64,000 nucleotides of DNA from the NCBI GenBank assembly GCA_949743325.1, contig CATJTQ010000081.1, positions 62,001 through 126,000 on the forward strand, given 5' to 3'. Below, piece by piece: positions 42,724 through 51,363 of the stretch. Below the pieces are notes generated by a model. It saw nothing but the letters and a program-made list of their open reading frames with translations. It had not been told where the DNA came from and did not search any database. Position 1 is the stretch's first letter; the number at the start of each line of letters is the position of its first letter. Source of the stretch: an uncultured Lachnospiraceae bacterium. GTDB taxonomy: Bacteria > Bacillota > Clostridia > Lachnospirales > Lachnospiraceae. The translations under genes and the position numbers were made by a program.

Positions 42724-43554
42724 ATGAATACAGGTTATGATAAAATTAATAAAGCATATGAAAGTATTAAAGATAGAATTCCATTTAAACCTAAGGTTGC
42801 ACTTATATTAGGTTCAGGTTTAGGTGATTATGCAGATAGTATAGATGTTGCAGAAGTTATTGATTATCATAATATTATGGATTTCCCTATTTCCACTGTT
42901 TTAGGTCATAAGGGCAGATTTGTATTTGGTTATGTAGGACAAGTTCCCGTTGTTATTATGCAGGGCAGAGTGCATTATTATGAAGGATATCAGATGACGG
43001 ATGTAGTTTTGCCTACTCGTTTAATGAAGAAAATGGGAGCAGAAATACTATTTCTTACAAATGCATCAGGCGGTATTAACTTTGATTTTAACGCTGGAGA
43101 TTTTATGTTGATGACGGATCATATTTCATTGTTTGTGCCGAATCCTCTTATTGGTCCGAATATTGATGAATTGGGAGTTCGATTCCCTGATATGGGTGAG
43201 ATATATAAGAAAGATTTAAATCAGATAATTAGGGATAGTGCCGCTGAACTTAATATTCCTCTTAAAGAGGGCGTATATGTTCAGCTTACAGGCCCAAGTT
43301 ATGAATGTCCGGCTGAGATTCGTATGCTAAGAACAATGGGAGCAGATGCTGTTGGTATGAGTACAGTGTGCGAGGCCATTGCAGCTAATCATATGGGAAT
43401 GAAGGTGTGCGGCATATCATGTGTATCAAATCTTGCGAGTGGAATTACAGATAAACCGCTTACTCACGCTGAAGTACAGGAGACTGCAGACAGAGTTGCG
43501 CCATTATTTAAAAAACTGATTACAGAATCGATTATACGAATGGGAGCGGAATAG
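42724..43554 (+). CDS. Purine nucleoside phosphorylase
   Basis: 276 residues, trimeric inosine/guanosine type (PNP class I). LILGSGLGDYAD binds phosphate, HKGRFVFGYVGQVPVVIMQGRVHYYEGY, LTNASGGIN, and the purine site TGPSYECPAEIRMLRTMGADAVGMSTV are seen. It splits purine nucleosides into base and ribose 1-phosphate. AAGGAGG precedes the ATG. It lies 4 nt from the MTA/SAH deaminase gene, forming a purine salvage pair. Confidence 0.95.
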   Translation: MNTGYDKINKAYESIKDRIPFKPKVALILGSGLGDYADSIDVAEVIDYHNIMDFPISTVLGHKGRFVFGYVGQVPVVIMQGRVHYYEGYQMTDVVLPTRLMKKMGAEILFLTNASGGINFDFNAGDFMLMTDHISLFVPNPLIGPNIDELGVRFPDMGEIYKKDLNQIIRDSAAELNIPLKEGVYVQLTGPSYECPAEIRMLRTMGADAVGMSTVCEAIAANHMGMKVCGISCVSNLASGITDKPLTHAEVQETADRVAPLFKKLITESIIRMGAE

Positions 43555-43558
43555 AAAG

Positions 43559-44839
43559 ATGAATACAAGGTTTTATAATTGTAAAATACTAACAATGTTA
43601 GAGAATGATAACTGGTTTGACGGTGAAGTGTGGGTTGAGGAAAATAGAATATGTTTCGTAGGTACTTGTGAAGAAGCAAAAAATGTAACTCCAATAGATT
43701 TTGAGAGAGAGATTGACTGTAAGGGCAATTTACTTATGCCGGGATTTAAAAATGCACACACACACTCAGCGATGACTTTTTTGCGTTCATTTGCCGATGA
43801 TATGCCGCTTCAGGATTGGCTTTATAAACAAGTATTTCCGATGGAAGCGAAACTGACAGGTGAGGATGCTTATTGGCTTTCAATACTTGCTATTATGGAG
43901 TACTTAACAAGCGGAATCACAAGTAATTTTGATATGTATATGCATATGGAAGACTGTGCGAGGGCATCATCTGCCGCAGGTTTCAGAACAGTACTTTGCG
44001 GAAATGTCAATGATTTTGGCGGTTCAGATGATACTTTGCGTGAGGAGAATGAGAAGTTTAATAATTATGATGAGCTTATTAGTTATCAGTTAGGATTTCA
44101 TGCTGAATATACAACTGCAAAACCACTGATGGAATCAATTGCAAAAGTTTCTCAGGAATTAAAGAAACCAGTTTTTTTGCATAATTCTGAGACAAAAGCG
44201 GAAGTCGAAGGATGTATTGAGAGATATGGAACAACGCCTACAGTTTTTTTAAATGAGATTGGAATGTTTGAATATGGGGGAGGCGGTTTTCACTGTGTTC
44301 ATATAACAAATAATGATTTAAAAGTTATGAGAGAGAAAAATTTGTCAGTTGTAACTAATCCTGGATCAAATACAAAACTTGCAAGCGGAATATGTCCGGT
44401 TGAAAAATATGTTAATGCAGGAATTACAGTAGGAATTGGCACAGACGGACCTGCAAGCAATAATTGTCTTGATATGTTTCGTGAAATGTTTTTAGTGACA
44501 GGTTTGCAGAAATTAAGTCAAAATAATGCAGCTGCAATGAATGCAGATGAAGTTCTTAAAATGGCTTGTGTTGGCGGAGCAAAGATTATGGGTCTCAATG
44601 ATTGTGACAGCATTGCAGTTGGAAAGCTGGCGGATTTGATTATAATAGACTTAAATAGACCTAATATGCAGCCGCTCAATAATATAACTAAAAATATAGT
44701 ATACAGCGGTAGTAAAGAAAACGTTAAGCTTACTATGATTGATGGTGAAATAAAATATGAAGATGGCGAATTTTATATAGGTATAGACCCTGATTTAGTA
44801 TACAGAAAAGTCAATGAGATAATTGCGTCTAAAAAATAA
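43559..44839 (+). CDS. mtaD: 5-methylthioadenosine/S-adenosylhomocysteine deaminase
   Basis: 426-residue amidohydrolase with metal ligands in NAHTHSAM (HxH), LGFHAEYT, FHCVH and GIGTDGPASNN. LMPGFKNAHTH and a C-terminal LIIDLNRPNMQPLNN segment are typical of the MtaD/TrzN group. It deaminates MTA or SAH (or a guanine-type ring) and works with the upstream phosphorylase on purine nucleosides. The exact substrate is inferred from neighbours and family. Confidence 0.88.
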   Translation: MNTRFYNCKILTMLENDNWFDGEVWVEENRICFVGTCEEAKNVTPIDFEREIDCKGNLLMPGFKNAHTHSAMTFLRSFADDMPLQDWLYKQVFPMEAKLTGEDAYWLSILAIMEYLTSGITSNFDMYMHMEDCARASSAAGFRTVLCGNVNDFGGSDDTLREENEKFNNYDELISYQLGFHAEYTTAKPLMESIAKVSQELKKPVFLHNSETKAEVEGCIERYGTTPTVFLNEIGMFEYGGGGFHCVHITNNDLKVMREKNLSVVTNPGSNTKLASGICPVEKYVNAGITVGIGTDGPASNNCLDMFREMFLVTGLQKLSQNNAAAMNADEVLKMACVGGAKIMGLNDCDSIAVGKLADLIIIDLNRPNMQPLNNITKNIVYSGSKENVKLTMIDGEIKYEDGEFYIGIDPDLVYRKVNEIIASKK

Positions 44840-44950
44840 AGTTTTAATATAGTCTTTGTTGGTAATTTTTTTCGATATGCTTTAAGAATAACATTTGCTT
44901 ATATGCCAACACTAAGATATATAAATTTCTTAGTGTCAGGTGGGTTTTGC

Positions 44951-45379
44951 TTGAAAAAAATTATAAAATATTTATTTCAATATATATTATTATTCGGATT
45001 AGGAGGTTGTGCATATTATTACACAGAGGTTCTGATTCGTGGATGGTCGCATTTTTCAATGTTTTATCTTGGCGGACTTTGTTTCTGCTTCTTTTCATTG
45101 CAGAAAAGAGCGCATTGGTGGAAACAGACGATTGCAAGGCAGCTGATAAGATGTCTTATATTTTTACTATCAGGTGAGTTTATAACAGGATGTATGGTAA
45201 ACTTATGGAAGGGCTGGCAGGTGTGGGATTACAGTGAAGTTCCGCTAAATCTGTATGGACAGATTTGTCTTCCAATGGCGTTAGTGTTTGCAATACTTTG
45301 TTATCTGGCTTTATTAGTTGAAGACTGGATACAATTGTATGCATTTGGTGTCTCACAAGGAAAGGAGCATTCTATATGA
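44951..45379 (+). CDS. Putative ABC transporter type IV (CmpB-like) membrane protein
   Basis: 142 residues, four hydrophobic helices. The VNLWKGWQVWDYSEVPLNLY and GQICLPMALVF segments are the signature of the PF06541 'putative ABC transporter' membrane family, whose function is unproved. TTG 44951 has AGGTGGG 6 nt upstream. An ATG at 44903 has no SD and would include a hairpin (ACACTAAGA/TCTTAGTGT, 44909-44936) in the coding region. It overlaps the lysozyme gene by 4 nt. Confidence 0.75.
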   Translation: MKKIIKYLFQYILLFGLGGCAYYYTEVLIRGWSHFSMFYLGGLCFCFFSLQKRAHWWKQTIARQLIRCLIFLLSGEFITGCMVNLWKGWQVWDYSEVPLNLYGQICLPMALVFAILCYLALLVEDWIQLYAFGVSQGKEHSI

Positions 45380-46302
45380 AGTTAAGTTTTAAATCAGGAT
45401 TTATTCTTGGATTTATTGCGGCTCTGATAATTATTCCCATTGGAATTGTTTTGGGAGGAAATATTAAAAATTATATAAATCATAAAAGAGGATATGGAAG
45501 CCTGTGCATTCGTACAGAAGCACAGGCAGTATCACTGGGCATTAAAGAGAAAAAAGACAGATATTATCTGACAGATATTAATGGAACTAATGTGTATGCG
45601 CCTCTTTATGCAGATGTTAAAAAGAATACATATAATACAAATGATATTATAACAGAAAATGGTTTCAGATATCATACTAAAGAAGGAGAAAAGACATCAC
45701 TTGTTGGTGTAGACGTGTCAAAATACCAAAAAAGTATTGATTGGGAGGAAGTGAAATCATCAGGTGTTGATTATGCAATTTTAAGAGTAGGTTACAGAGG
45801 TTATGGAAGTGAGGGCAGGATAGTTATTGATGAAAACTTTGAGAGTCATGCTTCTGGTGCGTCGGCAGCAGGCATTCCAATAGGAGTATATTTTTTTTCA
45901 CAGGCTACAACTGTAGAGGAAGCTAGAGAAGAGGCGGATATGGTAATAGAGTCAGTAAAAAATTATAATATTACCTATCCTATAGTATTTGATACAGAGC
46001 ATATTCCAGACAGCAGTGCAAGGGCAAATGACTTAGAGGTCAGTGCATTAACTGAAATTGCTGATGCATTTTGTCAAAGAATTAAAGATTCAGGTTATGA
46101 GCCAATGATATATGCTAATGAGAGGTGGCTTCTTCTTCATCTGGATTTGCGTAAGCTGACGGATTATCCGATTTGGCTTGCAGCTTACAGAGATGATTTG
46201 AAGTTTCCTTACCATATTAAAATGTGGCAGTACACAGAGAAGGGCAGCGTTGCCGGAATTGAAGGAAATGTAGATTTAAATATATGTTTTTCAGACAATT
46301 AA
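45376..46302 (+). CDS. GH25 lysozyme with membrane anchor
   Basis: 308 residues. One N-terminal membrane segment (about 10-28), an 80-residue linker, then a GH25 barrel: GVDVSKYQKSIDWEEVK (catalytic Asp), YAILRVGYRGYGS, PIGVYFFSQA, and IVFDTEHI with the DxE pair, ending with MWQYTEKGSVAGIEGNVDLN. It cuts the MurNAc-GlcNAc bond of peptidoglycan outside the cell. It is coupled (ATGA) to the preceding membrane protein gene. Confidence 0.92.
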   Translation: MKLSFKSGFILGFIAALIIIPIGIVLGGNIKNYINHKRGYGSLCIRTEAQAVSLGIKEKKDRYYLTDINGTNVYAPLYADVKKNTYNTNDIITENGFRYHTKEGEKTSLVGVDVSKYQKSIDWEEVKSSGVDYAILRVGYRGYGSEGRIVIDENFESHASGASAAGIPIGVYFFSQATTVEEAREEADMVIESVKNYNITYPIVFDTEHIPDSSARANDLEVSALTEIADAFCQRIKDSGYEPMIYANERWLLLHLDLRKLTDYPIWLAAYRDDLKFPYHIKMWQYTEKGSVAGIEGNVDLNICFSDN

Positions 46303-46338
46303 TAAATTTATATTGCGTTAAAAAATTAACTTTTTATA

Positions 46339-46366
46339 TTGACCTTTGGAAAAATTATGTTATAAT
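46339..46366 (+). promoter_or_regulatory. Promoter of rpsU
   Basis: TTGACC (46339-46344), 16-bp spacer, TATAAT (46361-46366) with TG one base upstream of the -10. Confidence 0.8.
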
Positions 46367-46443
46367 ACTCAATAGTGCATTAAAAATACCCATACAGTTG
46401 TATTTGCACAATTCGCAACTGGAGGGAGGTTAGGTGTGAGGCT

Positions 46444-46620
46444 ATGTCAAATGTAATTGTGAAAGACAATGAGACGTTAGATAGTGCTTTACGCAGATTC
46501 AAAAGAAACTGCGCAAAAGCTGGTATTCAGCAGGAAATTCGCAAACGTGAACACTATGAAAAACCAAGTGTAAAGCGTAAGAAGAAGTCTGAAGCTGCAA
46601 GAAAACGTAAATATAACTAA
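46444..46620 (+). CDS. rpsU: 30S ribosomal protein S21
   Basis: 58 residues: [19 protein letters not shown], then [19 protein letters not shown] and a basic tail EAARKRKYN. Length and sequence are those of bacterial S21. It has its own promoter (46339-46366) and terminator. The GAGG just before the ATG is close, with GGAGGGAGG further upstream (46421-46429). Confidence 0.97.
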   Translation: MSNVIVKDNETLDSALRRFKRNCAKAGIQQEIRKREHYEKPSVKRKKKSEAARKRKYN

Positions 46621-46641
46621 TGCTGATCTAAGGCAGATTTG

Positions 46642-46676
46642 AAAGCTCTTGAAAAATCAAGGGCTTTTTCTTTTTT
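46642..46676 (+). terminator. Terminator of rpsU
   Basis: AAAGCTCTTGA-AAAA-TCAAGGGCTTT stem (one G-T mismatch), followed by a T-rich tract to 46676. Confidence 0.9.
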
Positions 46677-46688
46677 AAATGTTACTTA

Positions 46689-46717
46689 TTGAAAATGAAT
46701 TTGAAATATGCTAGTAT
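46689..46717 (+). promoter_or_regulatory. Promoter of the small membrane protein and alaS
   Basis: TTGAAA (46689-46694), 17-bp spacer, TAGTAT (46712-46717). Confidence 0.5.
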
Positions 46718-46756
46718 ATATTTAAGAAGATTTTGTCAATTAGGGAGGACAATTTT

Positions 46757-46891
46757 ATGAGTATTATATTTAGTTTTATACAATATGTAGTTATTGCAGT
46801 TGTACTAGCCGCATGTGCATTTTGTGGAGTAATGGTAGGAAAAACGCTTAGAAAGAAAAAAGATTTAAAGAATCAGCAGGAAGCTGAGTAA
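46757..46891 (+). CDS. 44-residue membrane peptide upstream of alaS
   Basis: A short frame with a strong SD (GGGAGGA, 46743-46749, 7 nt before ATG). It reads MSIIFSFIQYVVIAVVLAACAF (hydrophobic helix), then KKKDLKNQQEAE, a charged tail. It has the look of a single-pass small membrane protein. alaS follows 14 nt later, so they are co-transcribed. I do not recognise a function. Confidence 0.65.
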   Translation: MSIIFSFIQYVVIAVVLAACAFCGVMVGKTLRKKKDLKNQQEAE

Positions 46892-46905
46892 CAGGAGGAA
46901 CTATC

Positions 46906-49545
46906 GTGAAGAAGTACGGTGTAAACGAATTAAGAAAAATGTTTTTGGAATTTTTTGAAAGCAAAGAGCACTTAAAGCTTAAAAGTTTTTCGTTAGTTCC
47001 ACACAATGATAATAGTCTTTTGCTGATAAATTCAGGTATGGCACCGTTAAAGCCATATTTTACAGGTCAGGAAATACCGCCGAGAAAGAGAGTTACAACC
47101 TGTCAGAAGTGTATTCGGACAGGAGATATAGAAAATGTGGGAAAGACGGCCAGACATGGTACTTTTTTTGAAATGCTTGGTAATTTTTCATTTGGCGATT
47201 ACTTTAAGCGGGAAGCGATCAGCTGGTCATGGGAGTTTCTTACACAGGTTGTAGGTTTAGACGCCGATAGACTTTATCCATCAGTATACTTGGAAGATGA
47301 TGAGGCATTTGAAATTTGGAATAAAGAGATTGGAATTGCCAAGGAAAGAATTTTTAAGTTTGGCAAGGAAGATAATTTTTGGGAACATGGAGCAGGTCCG
47401 TGCGGACCTTCTTCTGAGATATATTATGACCGCGGAGAAAAGTATGGCTGTGGTAATCCTGATTGTACTGTAGGATGTGAATGTGACCGTTACATTGAAG
47501 TTTGGAATAATGTATTTACACAGTTTGAAAATGACGGAAAAGGCAACTATAAAGAGTTAGAACAGAAAAATATTGATACAGGTATGGGTCTTGAGCGTCT
47601 GGCTGTTGTTGTTCAGGATGTTGATTCTATATTTGACGTTGATACGATACAGGCGCTTTTATCAAAAGTATGTGATTTTGCAGCTGTAACTTATAAGTCA
47701 GATGAGTCAAAAGACGTCTCTATAAGGCTTATAACAGATCATATCCGCTCTGCAACTTTTATGATATCAGATGGTATAATGCCGTCAAATGAGGGCAGAG
47801 GATATGTTCTTAGAAGACTTATTCGAAGGGCGGCTCGACATGGCAGACTGCTTGGTATAGAAGGCAAATTTCTCGCAAAGCTTAGTGAGACTGTGATTGA
47901 GGGTTCTAAGGATGGTTACAGTGAATTAGAAGAGAAGAAGGAAATGATTTTTAAAGTTCTCACTGAGGAAGAGAATAAGTTTAATAAGACAATTGATCAG
48001 GGACTTACAATTCTTTCACAGCTTCAGGACGAAATGAAAAAATCAGGCAACAAAGAGTTGTCAGGTGAAGATGCTTTCAGGCTTTATGATACTTACGGAT
48101 TTCCACTTGACCTTACAAAAGAGATTTTGGAAGAGAAGGGCATTGGAGTTGATGAAGATGGATTTAAAGCTTGTATGGAAGAGCAGAAAGTAAAAGCGAG
48201 AACAGCGCGAAAAGTCTCTAATTATATGGGTGCTGATGTCACTGTATATGAATCAATAGATCCGTCAATTACCTCAGAGTTTGTCGGATATAACAGTACA
48301 GAATCAGAAGGCAGTATATTAGCGCTGACAACGGAGACCGAAGTTGTTCAGGCTTTGGCAGAAGGCGATATTGGTACAATTATTGTTGATAAAACTCCTT
48401 TTTATGCTACTAGCGGAGGTCAGGCAGCAGATACAGGCTTAATAGAGACAGAGGGAGCTGTATTTAAAGTAGAGGATACCATTAAATTGTTGGGCGGCAA
48501 AATAGGACATACCGGAAAAGTAACTAGAGGAATGTTCTCATTGGGCAATAAAGTGTCGCTTAAAGTTGATGCTGCTAAGCGACAATCTACTGCTAAGAAT
48601 CATAGTGCAACACATTTATTGCAGAAAGCGCTCAGAGAGGTTCTTGGAACTCATGTAGAGCAGCATGGTTCTGATGTAAATTCAGACAGGCTTAGATTTG
48701 ACTTTTCTCATTTTTCAGCAATGACAGCAGAGGAGATAGCAAAAGTTGAGAAGATAGTTAATGAAAAAATAGAAGAATCACTTCCGGTTGTAACAGAAGT
48801 TATGGCAATTGAGGATGCTAAAAAGACAGGCGCAATGGCGCTGTTTGGAGAAAAGTATGGGGACAGCGTTCGTGTAGTAAAGATGGGTGAGTTCTCAGTT
48901 GAACTTTGCGGAGGTACACATGTTAATAATACAGGTGTAATTACAGCTTTTAAGATTCTGTCTGAATCTGGTATTGCAGCAGGAGTTCGACGTATTGAGG
49001 CGTTGACATCAAATGCCGTTTTTGATTACTATGACCGTTTGGAGAAAACTATAAGTGAAGCTGCTAAGCTTCTTAAAACTAATCCAGCAGGAATTGTTGA
49101 TAAAATAGAGCATATGAATGCTGAAATAAAGAGAATGCAGTCTGAGATTGAGTCATTAAAGAACAAGGCAGCTTCAGATGCATTAGGGAATGTTATGGAT
49201 AAAGTAGTTGATGTTAAAGGTATTAAATTACTTGCCGTTTCATTATCTGATATTGATATGAATGAGCTTAGAAATCTTGGAGATAACTTGAAGGATAAGC
49301 TTGGAGAAGGTGTTATAGTTCTTGCTTCATCCAACGATGGTAAAGTTAATCTTGTCACAATGGCTACTGAAAGTGCGGTTAAGTCAGGGGCACATGCAGG
49401 AAATCTTATTAAGGCAATAGCGCCTTTAGTTGGCGGCGGCGGCGGTGGTCGTCCTAATATGGCACAGGCAGGAGGAAAAAATCCGGATGGTATTGAATCT
49501 GCCTTAAATAAAGCAGGAGAAGTTTTAGAGACACAGTTAGGTTAG
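46906..49545 (+). CDS. alaS: Alanine--tRNA ligase
   Basis: 879 residues, the family length. Class II core: GAGPCGPSSEIYYD and GRGYVLRRLIRRAARHGR, then the editing domain with HSATHLLQKALREVLG and ELCGGTHVNNTG (zinc-type site), and the C-terminal C-Ala glycine-rich GGGGGGRPNMAQAGG. It charges tRNA-Ala and edits Ser/Gly. It starts at GTG 46906 with AGGAGG upstream. It is cotranscribed with the small membrane peptide. Confidence 0.97.
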   Translation: MKKYGVNELRKMFLEFFESKEHLKLKSFSLVPHNDNSLLLINSGMAPLKPYFTGQEIPPRKRVTTCQKCIRTGDIENVGKTARHGTFFEMLGNFSFGDYFKREAISWSWEFLTQVVGLDADRLYPSVYLEDDEAFEIWNKEIGIAKERIFKFGKEDNFWEHGAGPCGPSSEIYYDRGEKYGCGNPDCTVGCECDRYIEVWNNVFTQFENDGKGNYKELEQKNIDTGMGLERLAVVVQDVDSIFDVDTIQALLSKVCDFAAVTYKSDESKDVSIRLITDHIRSATFMISDGIMPSNEGRGYVLRRLIRRAARHGRLLGIEGKFLAKLSETVIEGSKDGYSELEEKKEMIFKVLTEEENKFNKTIDQGLTILSQLQDEMKKSGNKELSGEDAFRLYDTYGFPLDLTKEILEEKGIGVDEDGFKACMEEQKVKARTARKVSNYMGADVTVYESIDPSITSEFVGYNSTESEGSILALTTETEVVQALAEGDIGTIIVDKTPFYATSGGQAADTGLIETEGAVFKVEDTIKLLGGKIGHTGKVTRGMFSLGNKVSLKVDAAKRQSTAKNHSATHLLQKALREVLGTHVEQHGSDVNSDRLRFDFSHFSAMTAEEIAKVEKIVNEKIEESLPVVTEVMAIEDAKKTGAMALFGEKYGDSVRVVKMGEFSVELCGGTHVNNTGVITAFKILSESGIAAGVRRIEALTSNAVFDYYDRLEKTISEAAKLLKTNPAGIVDKIEHMNAEIKRMQSEIESLKNKAASDALGNVMDKVVDVKGIKLLAVSLSDIDMNELRNLGDNLKDKLGEGVIVLASSNDGKVNLVTMATESAVKSGAHAGNLIKAIAPLVGGGGGGRPNMAQAGGKNPDGIESALNKAGEVLETQLG

Positions 49546-49547
49546 TT

Positions 49548-50987
49548 ATGCAGAATGATAATGTTACAGGAACAACTGAATCTTATCACAGAGCCGGTCT
49601 ATGGCAGATCGGCTTTTTTGCGTTGAATAATGGTGCTACAAATCTATATCTTGCTATGATGGGTTATATATCATATTATGTCAATGGTATCGTTGGTATT
49701 GGAGTAGTTGCAGTGTCAGTAATACTTACTCTCTTAAATATATTTGATGGTATTACCGACCCTGTAGCAGGTTTTTTAATGGATAAGACAAATGGAAGAT
49801 TTGGTAAATTCAGGCCATTTATGGTTATTGGTAATCTTCTAATGATAGTCAGCAGTATTTTCTTATTTTTCTTTACGCATAGAATAATCAGCGTTTTAAG
49901 ACTTCCGTTTTTTATTGTTGTTTATGCGCTGTTTATAATCGGGTATACATTTCAGACGGTTGTCACAAAATCTGGACAGACAGTTATCACTAACCATCCT
50001 AAACAGCGTCCAGTATCTACCACTTTTGATTCATTGTTTATAATGGCAGCATTTGGAAGTATAGCATTATTTGTTTCCAATTATTTAGTTCCAAAGTATG
50101 GTGGATTTACCAATACAAAACTTTATATAGAATTTGTATTATGGGTAACTTCAATAGGTGCATTATGTACGTTACTCGCTGTTATTGGAATATGGAGCAA
50201 AGACAGAGAAGAGTATTTTGGCGGTGCCAGCAGTAAGAAAAATATTAAGATAAAAGAATATATAAGAATATTAAGAGAAAATAAGCCTATAAGGATACTT
50301 ATTTTGTCAGCATGTCTCAATAAGTTTGCCTCATCAGTTTACAGCAATACAACAGTAGGTGTTATGCTGTTTGGTATACTTATGCAGGATTATTCTATAG
50401 CAGGGATGATTGGGATAATTACAGCAGTTCCGACATTGTTTGTGGTTGCTGCTGGTATAAAGGTTGCACAGAATTTTGGGCAAAAGAAGGCATATGTACT
50501 GTTTACATGGTGTGGAATTATTTTTCAGATTTTTATGCTTCTGCAATTCTGTGTTGGAGATTTAACTCAGATTAGATTTTCATTTAAATCTATTAACTTT
50601 ATGACAGTATTATTTTTTATACTTTTTGTGCTGTTGAACGGCAGTAAATCAATAACAAATAATATGGTTGTACCGATGATTGCCGATTGTTCTGATTATG
50701 AAGTTTATAGAAGCGGTAATTATGTGCCAGGATTGATGGGGGCAGTATTCTCTTTTGTTGATAAAGTTTTTGCTGCGCTTGGCACTACATTTGTAGGTAT
50801 GGTAGTTTCATTGATTGGATATGGCAAAGTATTTCCTCAAGTTGAAGATTCGCCAAATATAAAAATTAAAGCCGCTGCACTTTTTCTGTATTGTGTAATT
50901 CCGATTGTCGGATGGCTGTTTTCAATGCTTTGTATGAAATTCTATATATTAGATAAAGTAAAGATGAAGGAAATACACAGCAAATGA
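49548..50987 (+). CDS. GPH-family sugar:cation symporter
   Basis: 479 residues, about 12 membrane helices. FDGITDPVAGFLMDKTNGRFGKFRP is the classic glycoside-pentoside-hexuronide symporter loop, and the later MIADCSDYEVYRSG matches the second half of that family. It would import a glycoside or hexuronide with Na+ or H+; a hexuronide would fit a pectin user, but the substrate is not shown. It starts at 49548, 3 nt after alaS. Confidence 0.85.
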   Translation: MQNDNVTGTTESYHRAGLWQIGFFALNNGATNLYLAMMGYISYYVNGIVGIGVVAVSVILTLLNIFDGITDPVAGFLMDKTNGRFGKFRPFMVIGNLLMIVSSIFLFFFTHRIISVLRLPFFIVVYALFIIGYTFQTVVTKSGQTVITNHPKQRPVSTTFDSLFIMAAFGSIALFVSNYLVPKYGGFTNTKLYIEFVLWVTSIGALCTLLAVIGIWSKDREEYFGGASSKKNIKIKEYIRILRENKPIRILILSACLNKFASSVYSNTTVGVMLFGILMQDYSIAGMIGIITAVPTLFVVAAGIKVAQNFGQKKAYVLFTWCGIIFQIFMLLQFCVGDLTQIRFSFKSINFMTVLFFILFVLLNGSKSITNNMVVPMIADCSDYEVYRSGNYVPGLMGAVFSFVDKVFAALGTTFVGMVVSLIGYGKVFPQVEDSPNIKIKAAALFLYCVIPIVGWLFSMLCMKFYILDKVKMKEIHSK

Positions 50988-50988
50988 C

Positions 50989-51017
50989 GAATAATATTTG
51001 CGAATTTTGTATATAAT
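50989..51017 (+). promoter_or_regulatory. Sigma-E-like promoter of yqfC-yqfD
   Basis: GAATAAT (50989-50995), 14-bp spacer, TATATAAT (51010-51017), close to the sigma-E pattern. yqfC and yqfD are sigma-E genes in Bacillus. Confidence 0.35.
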
Positions 51018-51048
51018 AAGTAAGAAAAACTGCGAGCGGTTATGTGCC

Positions 51049-51333
51049 ATGAATAAGCATAGAAAAAAAGACAGAATGAAAAGTAAGATTGTTGAAGGTC
51101 TTGCACTGCCAAAAGATTTAATGTTAGGAGAAAGTTCACTTCAGGTCTTCGGCAATTCAGAGATATATATTGAAAATTATCTTGGTATTATGGAATATAA
51201 TTCTGAATGTATCAGGATAAAGATTAAAGAGGGCAGTGTTGAAATTGAGGGTAACCGCCTCTGTATATGCTATTATTCATGTGAAGAGATGAAAATTTCG
51301 GGATGTTTACATAAAATATCATATTGTTCATAG
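51049..51333 (+). CDS. yqfC: Sporulation protein YqfC
   Basis: 94 residues, as in Bacillus. SKIVEGLALPKDLMLGESSLQVFGN and the YLGIMEYNSECIRIK core are the YqfC family. It is a mother-cell protein of unknown function found next to yqfD in nearly all spore formers. ATG 51049 gives the family length; its SD is weak. Confidence 0.85.
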   Translation: MNKHRKKDRMKSKIVEGLALPKDLMLGESSLQVFGNSEIYIENYLGIMEYNSECIRIKIKEGSVEIEGNRLCICYYSCEEMKISGCLHKISYCS

Positions 51334-51363
51334 TTCATAACAGGGCAGAAGAGGTGAGTAGCC

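Noticed and set aside
44947-45177. Second-frame ORF over the type IV membrane protein
   Set aside because: No SD or motif; the overlapping frame carries the family signature.
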